From Caldisericota bacterium (GTDB lineage Bacteria; Caldisericota; Caldisericia; Cryosericales; Cryosericaceae): 26,968 nt of DNA. This document shows, one piece after another, positions 21,647-26,968 of this stretch. The translations under genes were made by a program, and so were the position numbers. Under the pieces are notes generated by a model. It saw only the letters and a program-made list of their open reading frames with translations, had not been told where the DNA came from and ran no database searches. Position 1 is the first letter of the stretch. Each line of letters begins with the position of its first letter. The DNA lies in contig JAPLGI010000182.1 in NCBI GenBank assembly GCA_026390245.1, positions 1-26,968 on the forward strand, given 5' to 3'.

Positions 21647-23563
21647 TCAGTCTTCCTCCTTGCCCAAATAGGCTTCGATGACGCGCTGGTTGTTGTAGAC
21701 GTCCTTTGGCAGGCCTTCGGCGATCTTCTGTCCCATGTCCATGACGGCGACCCAGTTAGAAATGCCCATGACAACTTGCATGTCGTGCTCGATGAGCAGC
21801 AGCGTGAATCCCTCCGTGACCAGTGACTGCAGCAGGACCATCAAGTCCTCGCTCTCCTTGTCGTTGAGTCCGGAGGAGGGTTCATCCAGAATCAGAAGGT
21901 GAGGAGCAGTCGCGAGTGCGCGGGCGATCTCCAGATAGCGCTGCTTGCCGTAGGGCAGGTTCTTGGCCAATTCGTTGCGGTAGTCCCACAGGCCCACCTG
22001 GTCGAGGCGGTAGGCAGCCGTCGCGACGATGTCCCGTTCCTCACGGACTTCGGCGACCGTATGCATGACGGCGGCCCACGTTCCAGACCGCGCATGACAG
22101 TGAGGGCCGGACATGATGTTCTCGATACACGTCAACGACGGGAACAGCCGTATGTTCTGGAAGGTGCGGGCAATGCCGTAGCTGATAATGGTGTGGGGCT
22201 TCAGACTCGTAATGTCGCGTCCAAGGAAGTGGATCTGTCCCGATGTCGGCTTGTAGATGCCCGTGATCATGTTGAACAGTGTCGTCTTGCCAGCTCCGTT
22301 GGGCCCAATGAGCGACGTGATCTTGCTGGTCCGCACGTTCAGGTCGAAGCTGTTCACTGCAGTCAGTCCGCCGAACTTCAGGGTAGCACCGTGTGTCTGC
22401 AGCAACATTCCCTCGTCCATCGGTACCGTTACGGGCGGGAGTCTCACCCCTCTGACGACAGCTGAGGTGGCTGGCTTGAGGATGGCAGGATCCGGCTTGC
22501 CAAGAAGGATGAGATCGTCGTCACTCTTGGGGAGACCCCGGATGCCCAGCCCAGCCAGCCCGGTGCCCTCCCTTTTGCGCGGCCACATGCCACCGGGGCG
22601 GAAGATCATCATCAGCATGAGCGCCAGTCCAAAGAACAGAAGACGGTAGCTGGCGAACTGACGGAAGACCTCTGGGAAAACCACGACCACCGCTGCACCC
22701 AGGATACTGCCAGGAATGGAGCCCAGGCCACCCAGGAGGACGATGCAGAAGAGCAGGGAAGATTCGATGAACGTGAAGCTGCCAGGTGAAATCGACATCT
22801 GCTTGGACGCGTAGAGATTGCCTGCAATGCCCGCAAGCGCAGCTCCCAGGACAAACGCCAGCAGCTTGTAGGAACGCACGTCCACACCACTTGCCTCAGC
22901 CGCAGTCGCATCCTCCCGGATGTAGTTCCAGGCTCTGCCGATGCGAGAGTGCTGCAGGCGTATCAGGCCGAAGACGATGACCCCGATGATGATCCAGGTA
23001 TAGAAATAGAACTGTGTCGATGAGTTGATGGCCAGCCCAAGAAGATTGGGCCCCCCAATGCCGTTGATGCCGTTGGGTCCCCCAGTCAGGTTGAAGGGGT
23101 TGTTGATCATCGTCAGACGCACGATCTCACCGATGCCGATGGTCACGATGCACAGGTAGTCACCTTTCAGATGGATCACCGGCGATGTCACCAGATAGGC
23201 GAAGCCTCCGGCGACGAGTGCGCTCAGTGGCAGCAGCACGATGATGGGGACATGCAGGGTCGTGTTCAGGATGGCTGTGACGTACGCGCCGATGGCATAG
23301 AACGCGGTGTGCCCCAGATCGAACAACCCGACTTCGCCAAGGACGATGTTGAGACTGAGGCCAAGCAGAGCATAGACGCCCACGAAGAAGGCGATGTCAA
23401 TCCAGTAGTCGGAGATGAAGGGCAGGAACGGATATGCGGCGAATACGGCTCCGGTGATGGCCAGCAGGAGCCACCCGCGGTTCCTGGACCAGAACGTGAC
23501 AGGCCGGCCCCCGGAGGGCTTGCCCAGTCCTATGCGCTTGAGGATGTTCTCCGTGACTCCCAT
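21647..23563 (-). CDS. livMG: LivM-LivG fusion: permease and ATPase of the amino acid ABC transporter
   Basis: This is a 638-residue protein. I chose ATG 23563 (MGVTENILKRIG) with GAGG about 9 nt upstream. Residues about 25-330 are a LivM permease with about ten membrane segments and the family signature around GEVGLFDLGHTAFYAIGAYV. A 65-residue polar/proline-rich linker (about 331-395) leads to a LivG ATPase: Walker A GPNGAGKTT (420-428), Q-loop in IARTFQNIRLFP, signature LPYGKQRYLEIARAL, Walker B LILDEPSSGL and LLIEHDMQVV. There is no stop codon between the halves, so one chain carries both a transmembrane and a nucleotide-binding domain. Similar fusions are known in some bacteria. The transporter needs LivH and LivF as partners. 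Confidence 0.93.
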   Translation of the reverse strand: MGVTENILKRIGLGKPSGGRPVTFWSRNRGWLLLAITGAVFAAYPFLPFISDYWIDIAFFVGVYALLGLSLNIVLGEVGLFDLGHTAFYAIGAYVTAILNTTLHVPIIVLLPLSALVAGGFAYLVTSPVIHLKGDYLCIVTIGIGEIVRLTMINNPFNLTGGPNGINGIGGPNLLGLAINSSTQFYFYTWIIIGVIVFGLIRLQHSRIGRAWNYIREDATAAEASGVDVRSYKLLAFVLGAALAGIAGNLYASKQMSISPGSFTFIESSLLFCIVLLGGLGSIPGSILGAAVVVVFPEVFRQFASYRLLFFGLALMLMMIFRPGGMWPRKREGTGLAGLGIRGLPKSDDDLILLGKPDPAILKPATSAVVRGVRLPPVTVPMDEGMLLQTHGATLKFGGLTAVNSFDLNVRTSKITSLIGPNGAGKTTLFNMITGIYKPTSGQIHFLGRDITSLKPHTIISYGIARTFQNIRLFPSLTCIENIMSGPHCHARSGTWAAVMHTVAEVREERDIVATAAYRLDQVGLWDYRNELAKNLPYGKQRYLEIARALATAPHLLILDEPSSGLNDKESEDLMVLLQSLVTEGFTLLLIEHDMQVVMGISNWVAVMDMGQKIAEGLPKDVYNNQRVIEAYLGKEED

Positions 23564-23573
23564 GGTAGTGGCC

Positions 23574-24485
23574 TCAGACCTTTTCTGCCGTCTTCTCGCC
23601 CAGCAGCCCGGTCGGCCGCCAGATGAGGACAACGATGAGAATGAAGAATACGAAGACGTCTTTCCAGGCGCCACTCACATAGCCGGCAAACAGCGACTCC
23701 ATGAGTCCCAGCAAAAGCCCGCCAATCATGGCGCCCGGGATATTGCCGATGCCGCCAAGGATAGTCGCGGTAAAGGCCTTGAGACCATAGGTCCATCCCA
23801 TGTTGAAACTGATAGCCCGGTAGTACATACCGTTCATGACGCCTGCGATGCCGCCAAGAGCAGGGCCCAGGGCGAAGATGAAGAAGATGACGACGCGGAC
23901 GTCGATGCCCATCAGTGTGGCGGTGCTGCGGTCGAGGGCGGTGGCCCGTATGGCTGCGCCAAACGTCGTTTTCTCGACAATGAACCAGATGGCCAGCATG
24001 AGCGCAAATGAGACTAGCAGGATGACGACTTGCAGGCTGGTCACCGGCAGTCCCAGGAGGGAGAAGCGTGTCGAGGGGACGACCGCGGCGGGATAGGCCT
24101 GGGGACGGGAGCCCCAGATGGCCATAATCCCGTTCTGGAGAAAGATGGACATTCCCAGCGCAGAAACGACGAGCGAGAGGCGGCCTGCTGGATAGACTGG
24201 ACGATACGCGACGCGTTCCATCAGGACGCCTGCGAAGCCGATGCCGGTAAAGGCAAACAGCATCGCTATGGCCATCCCTCCCCAGAGCCCGAAGTGGACT
24301 GTCACCCAGGATGAGCTGGCAACCAGCAGGGTGTAGCCCAGATACGAACCCAGGGCGAAGAGGTCACCGTGTGCAAAGTTGATGAGTTTCATGACACCGA
24401 ACACCATCGAATAGCCCAGCGCCACCAGTGCGTAGAACGAACCAATGGTCAGGCCATTTATCAACTGTTCAAAGAACGTTGCCAC
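23574..24485 (-). CDS. livH: Branched-chain amino acid ABC transporter permease LivH
   Basis: This is a 303-residue polytopic protein of standard LivH length, with about eight membrane helices. The N-terminus QLINGLTIGSFYALVALGYS and the following MKLINFAHGDLFALGSYLGY are the LivH signature. EKTTFGAAIRATALDRSTAT (cytosolic coupling loop) and GGIGNIPGAMIGGLLLGLME are also typical. The GTG start at 24485 has GAGGT 5 nt upstream. It lies between livK (29-bp gap) and the livM-livG fusion (10-bp gap). It forms the second half of the membrane channel with the LivM part of the fusion protein. Confidence 0.94.
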   Translation of the reverse strand: MATFFEQLINGLTIGSFYALVALGYSMVFGVMKLINFAHGDLFALGSYLGYTLLVASSSWVTVHFGLWGGMAIAMLFAFTGIGFAGVLMERVAYRPVYPAGRLSLVVSALGMSIFLQNGIMAIWGSRPQAYPAAVVPSTRFSLLGLPVTSLQVVILLVSFALMLAIWFIVEKTTFGAAIRATALDRSTATLMGIDVRVVIFFIFALGPALGGIAGVMNGMYYRAISFNMGWTYGLKAFTATILGGIGNIPGAMIGGLLLGLMESLFAGYVSGAWKDVFVFFILIVVLIWRPTGLLGEKTAEKV

Positions 24486-24514
24486 GGTGACCTCGCTTCA
24501 ATCAGGGTTTGAGA

Positions 24515-25678
24515 CTACTGCTGATGGACGATGTATTTGCCGTCGGCGGTAACCTCGTACATCTTGTAAGGAACATCCTCTCGGTCGCCAATTGCGGTGA
24601 ACTTGATGGCACCAGTGACACCTTCCACGCCGGTCATGTTGGTGTGCATGGCGGTGGCGATGGCGTCTGATTCAATGGAGTTCGCGTTCTTGATGGCACC
24701 GACGATGGCGTAGAGGGCGTCAGCAGCGTAGACCGGCCACGGGCTGGAGGGAACGTCGCCGAACTTCTCCTTGTACAGCGTGCGGAACTGCTCGGAAATG
24801 GCGGTCGTGACGTCGGTAACCAGCGGTTCCTGCGTCATGAGGCATCCCTTTGCGACGTCGATTCCGGCGATCTTGATGAAGTCATCGTTGATGGCGGCGT
24901 TTCCGCCGATAAACGGGCAAGTCAGGCCGGCATCACGTGCCTGGCGGACAAGCAGACCAGCTTCGGTGTAGTAGCCTGTGTAGTACCAGACGTCGGGCTG
25001 GGTGTTGCGCAGCTTGGTGACGGCAGCGGAAAAGTCCTTCTCGCCTGGCGTCACGGCGTCGTAGTATATGATCTCGCATTTCCCTGCGTCAACATACGGC
25101 TGGAGGGCTTTCTTGGCTTCCTCGGCGACACCCTTGGCGAAGGTGCTGTTGTCGTGCATGATGGCGATGCGCTTTGCGCCCATTGTCTCGACAGCGTACT
25201 TGGCAAAGAACAGGCCTTGGGCATCGTCGCGCCCGCAGGTCCTGAAGAAGTAGGCAGGCTTCTTGTCCACGGTCAGGCGGAGCGCGGTGCAGCCGTAGCC
25301 CACCGAGACCATCTTGTTCTTCTCGTAAATGTCTTCGGCCGGCTCTGTGACCGACGAACCGTAGCTGCCGATGACGGCGACGACCTTCAGAGAGACTGCC
25401 TTCTGCGCTGCGATGGCGCTGTCCTTGGGATTGGAGCCATCATCCACGACGGTTACTGCGATCTGACGTTCCAGGACGCCACCGGCTTTGTTTATGAGCT
25501 CTGCGGCGACTTCGACCGACTGCTTTGCCATTTGACCTTCGTACGCGTAATCACCAGTGATGGGAGCTTGCAGAGCGATCTGGATCGGTCCGGTATCACC
25601 AGTCTTCTTGGCACAACCGGAAAGGAAGAGCACTGCGGCAAGCATGCAAACCAGTAGTACTGATACGGTCTTTCTCAT
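24515..25678 (-). CDS. livK: Amino acid ABC transporter substrate-binding lipoprotein (LivK/LivJ-like)
   Basis: This is a 387-residue protein. ATG 25678 was chosen for the strong AGGAGGTAAGG just upstream; an in-frame ATG at 25729 has none. A lipoprotein signal (MRKTVSVLLVCMLAAVLFLS) ends in LSGC with the lipidated Cys at about residue 22. The mature part is a periplasmic-binding-protein type 1 fold of the leucine/isoleucine/valine-binding family: IQIALQAPITGDYAYEGQM, the VIGSYGSSVTEPAEDIY ligand-contact loop, and VTPGEKDFSAAVTKLRNTQP. It captures the ligand at the cell surface and delivers it to LivH/LivM. Specificity within the family is broad (branched-chain, aromatic and polar amino acids, urea, amides), so the ligand is not certain. 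It is the first gene of the operon. Confidence 0.92.
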   Translation of the reverse strand: MRKTVSVLLVCMLAAVLFLSGCAKKTGDTGPIQIALQAPITGDYAYEGQMAKQSVEVAAELINKAGGVLERQIAVTVVDDGSNPKDSAIAAQKAVSLKVVAVIGSYGSSVTEPAEDIYEKNKMVSVGYGCTALRLTVDKKPAYFFRTCGRDDAQGLFFAKYAVETMGAKRIAIMHDNSTFAKGVAEEAKKALQPYVDAGKCEIIYYDAVTPGEKDFSAAVTKLRNTQPDVWYYTGYYTEAGLLVRQARDAGLTCPFIGGNAAINDDFIKIAGIDVAKGCLMTQEPLVTDVTTAISEQFRTLYKEKFGDVPSSPWPVYAADALYAIVGAIKNANSIESDAIATAMHTNMTGVEGVTGAIKFTAIGDREDVPYKMYEVTADGKYIVHQQ

Positions 25679-25857
25679 TCCCTTACCTCCTGTTTCTCGC
25701 GCGGATGTAGTGACATCGATACTATGCACGAGCCTTTTCGGTAGAGCCCATTGTGCTGTACCCTTTTGTCGGAGTTCGTCTCTTTTCTGTGGCGCCTCCC
25801 GGGACTATGTTCCGCCACCATGTTGATAGATGTAGGAAAAAATGCAACATCAGTTGC

Positions 25858-25941
25858 GCTGTTGACGAGGAGTCTTGACAGGACCAGTGCCCGTCAAGCC
25901 CCCGTCCCATGCGTCTCGAAGCACGGTTGCACGTCAACAGC
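25858..25941. repeat. Inverted repeat and four TTGAC boxes, possible operator cluster
   Basis: GCTGTTGACG (25858-25867) and its exact complement CGTCAACAGC (25932-25941) form a perfect 10-bp inverted repeat. Nested inside are CTTGAC (25874-25879) and GTCAAG (25893-25898), also exact complements. Together these give two TTGAC and two GTCAA boxes within 76 bp of the divergent promoter region, consistent with binding of a dimeric or cooperative regulator. Confidence 0.5.
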
Positions 25942-25986
25942 TTGTCGTTTATTTCACGGAGTTGTGGAAAAAAAAGGGTGTGCTTC

Positions 25987-25992
25987 TATACT
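25987..25992 (+). promoter_or_regulatory. -10 box for the 2Fe-2S/FAD oxidoreductase gene
   Basis: TATACT, with the predicted start near 25999 and a leader of about 35 nt carrying GGAGAGGTGA. The -35 region is weak: TTGTGG at 25962-25967 is spaced 19 bp, so activation by a bound regulator is plausible. Confidence 0.45.
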
Positions 25993-26033
25993 GCAAGCGT
26001 AGGAAAGCAATCCGCAGCGGAGAGGTGAAAAAA

Positions 26034-26968
26034 GTGGATGACAATCGCATTGCCACGCATCCGATCCTTGCGTGGGACCGGGGAACCCCGGTGCGCGTCA
26101 CATACGACGGCAGACAGATCACCGCCTACCCACGAGAAACAGTAGCGATGGCCCTGTATGCGGCCGGTGTGAAACAATACAGCACCTCCGCCCGCTTCTA
26201 CCGTCCGAGAGGCATGTTCTGCGCGATCGGCAAGTGCTCGTCGTGCATGATGCGGGTCGACGGCATCCCCAACACGCGAACATGTGTCCTGCAGGTACGG
26301 GACGGGATGGACGTCGAAACGCAGCACGGTGACGGCAAGTTCCCTGACGTGCAGGCAGCCATGAAGGGGGTCAGGGAGAAGAGCGCAGAGGTCCTGGTTG
26401 TCGGCGGCGGGCCGGCGGGACTGGAAGCATCCGTCTGGGCAGCCAAGGCCGGTGCGGATGTCGTTCTGCTGGACCAGAACCCTCAGCTGGGCGGTCAGCT
26501 GGTCAAGCAGACGCACAAGTTCTTCGGCTCGGCGAAAGAAAACGCCGGAACGCGCGGCATTACCATCGCGAAGAAACTGATTGATGAGGTCGCGGCGACA
26601 CCCAGCATCACTGTGTACAGCGGCTTCACCGCGTTTGGCTGGTTTCAGGGTGCTGTCTGTGCGGCCGATCAGGACCATGCGGTCCTGTTTCACCCCCGCA
26701 AGGTCATCGTTGCAACCGGCGCAGCCGAGAAGATGCTGATGTTCAAGAACAACGACATGCCAGGCGTCTTCGGGGCAGGGGCTGCGCAGACGCTGATGAA
26801 TGTCTACGGCATCAAACCCGGCAACAAGGTTCTGATGGTCGGCGCCGGCAATGTCGGTCTTATTGTCAGCTACCAGCTGATGCAGGCCGGCATCGAAGTC
26901 GTCGCGGTCATCGAGGGCGCGCCACGGGTGGGCGGATACCTCGTCCATGCGAGCAAGATCGCCCGGAA
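26034..26968 (+). CDS. 2Fe-2S/FAD-dependent oxidoreductase, sarcosine oxidase alpha / HcnA-HcnB type (truncated by window end)
   Basis: An open frame from GTG 26034 runs off the right edge, giving 311 residues. The ribosome binding site GGAGAGGTGA (26019-26028) favours this start; GTG 26025 in frame is a close alternative. Residues 20-100 form a Fer2_4 ferredoxin-like domain with C63-x4-C68-x2-C71-x12-C84 for a 2Fe-2S cluster (RPRGMFCAIGKCSSCMMRVD). An FAD-binding motif VVGGGPAGLEA follows (about 122-132), with a stretch around LDQNPQLGGQL and a second nucleotide motif VGAGNVGL (about 269-276) later. This layout occurs in sarcosine oxidase alpha, opine/nopaline oxidase, hydrogen cyanide synthase and D-hydroxyproline dehydrogenase systems, which oxidise secondary or alpha amines. 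Divergence from the Liv operon suggests a joint role in amino acid use. Confidence 0.88.
   Translation, partial: MDDNRIATHPILAWDRGTPVRVTYDGRQITAYPRETVAMALYAAGVKQYSTSARFYRPRGMFCAIGKCSSCMMRVDGIPNTRTCVLQVRDGMDVETQHGDGKFPDVQAAMKGVREKSAEVLVVGGGPAGLEASVWAAKAGADVVLLDQNPQLGGQLVKQTHKFFGSAKENAGTRGITIAKKLIDEVAATPSITVYSGFTAFGWFQGAVCAADQDHAVLFHPRKVIVATGAAEKMLMFKNNDMPGVFGAGAAQTLMNVYGIKPGNKVLMVGAGNVGLIVSYQLMQAGIEVVAVIEGAPRVGGYLVHASKIAR

Larger units (their letters stand above)
25679..26033. other. Divergent control region between livK and the 2Fe-2S/FAD gene (355 bp)
   Basis: No convincing gene is seen in this 355-bp stretch. It holds the livK leader, a cluster of TTGAC/GTCAA boxes, a small inverted repeat GCAAC-ATCA-GTTGC (25844-25857, preceded by a run of six A) and a TATACT box (25987-25992) for the rightward gene. 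I could not place a good promoter for livK. A TAGTAT near 25720 lacks a matching -35 box. Nothing matching a T-box or glycine riboswitch was recognised. Confidence 0.6.

Noticed and set aside
25679..25860. T-box or glycine riboswitch in the livK leader
   Set aside because: I looked for the T-box core and glycine aptamer motifs on the minus strand and saw no convincing match.
25986..26948. 320-codon leftward frame antisense to the 2Fe-2S/FAD gene
   Set aside because: The rightward frame has a complete 2Fe-2S motif and FAD/NAD Rossmann motifs; the antisense product looks random.
1..26968. CRISPR arrays, tRNA/rRNA genes, insertion sequences, phage genes
   Set aside because: None seen: no regularly spaced repeats, no tRNA-like cloverleaf noticed by eye, and no transposase or phage protein motifs. 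A covariance-model search was not possible.

Overview
The window is a bacterial chromosomal segment with an estimated GC of 55-60 percent. It holds densely packed genes on both strands, Shine-Dalgarno leaders, short intergenic gaps and several near-perfect intrinsic terminators. The gene content points to an anaerobic, amino-acid-using fermenter with an S-layer: two oxygen-sensitive enzyme types (a glycyl radical dehydratase with its radical SAM activase, and a tungsten-type aldehyde:ferredoxin oxidoreductase), a branched-chain/amphipathic amino-acid ABC transporter, a clostridial-length glutamine synthetase, and SLH domains. The lineage cannot be fixed from sequence alone. Clostridia-like Firmicutes or a Caldisericota/Cryosericota-type bacterium would fit. 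No rRNA, tRNA, CRISPR, phage or IS gene was seen.

Layout. 1-1276: a truncated leftward gene, a DUF4342 protein and a very acidic small protein. 1277-4992: a leftward operon of KtrB/TrkH, KtrA/TrkA and an SLH-anchored degenerate serine hydrolase. 5161-5616: MscL with an added zinc ribbon, closed by a 14-bp terminator shared with the convergent glutamine synthetase gene (5678-7570). 7656-10805: a mismatch DNA glycosylase, then a tightly coupled chain of a 17-codon ORF, an unknown protein, a 27-codon ORF and a GH5 glycosidase. 10802-11287: a convergent gene of unknown function.

11456-16201: the radical SAM activase and glycyl radical enzyme, which I read as trans-4-hydroxy-L-proline dehydratase (HypD), followed by an alpha/beta hydrolase and an Imm-5-like protein. 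16247-16627: a leftward small membrane protein. 16900-18491: an ArsR / thioredoxin-like / ArsP-type permease cluster with an operator-like dyad and an internal terminator. 18577-20751: a leftward aldehyde ferredoxin oxidoreductase. 20905-25678: a leftward Liv transporter operon (LivK, LivH, a LivM-LivG fusion, LivF). 25679-26033: a divergent control region with four TTGAC boxes. 26034 to the end: a truncated 2Fe-2S/FAD oxidoreductase of the sarcosine oxidase alpha / HcnA-HcnB type.

How it may work together (inference): the Liv system imports amino acids. HypD converts hydroxyproline to pyrroline-5-carboxylate. The divergent 2Fe-2S/FAD enzyme probably oxidises an amino or imino acid. The AOR oxidises aldehydes formed from amino-acid-derived 2-oxoacids to acids, yielding reduced ferredoxin. 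Glutamine synthetase handles released ammonium. The strongest items for follow-up are the HypD assignment, the degenerate SLH hydrolase coupled to K+ uptake, the micro-ORF chain before the GH5 gene, and the TTGAC-box control region.
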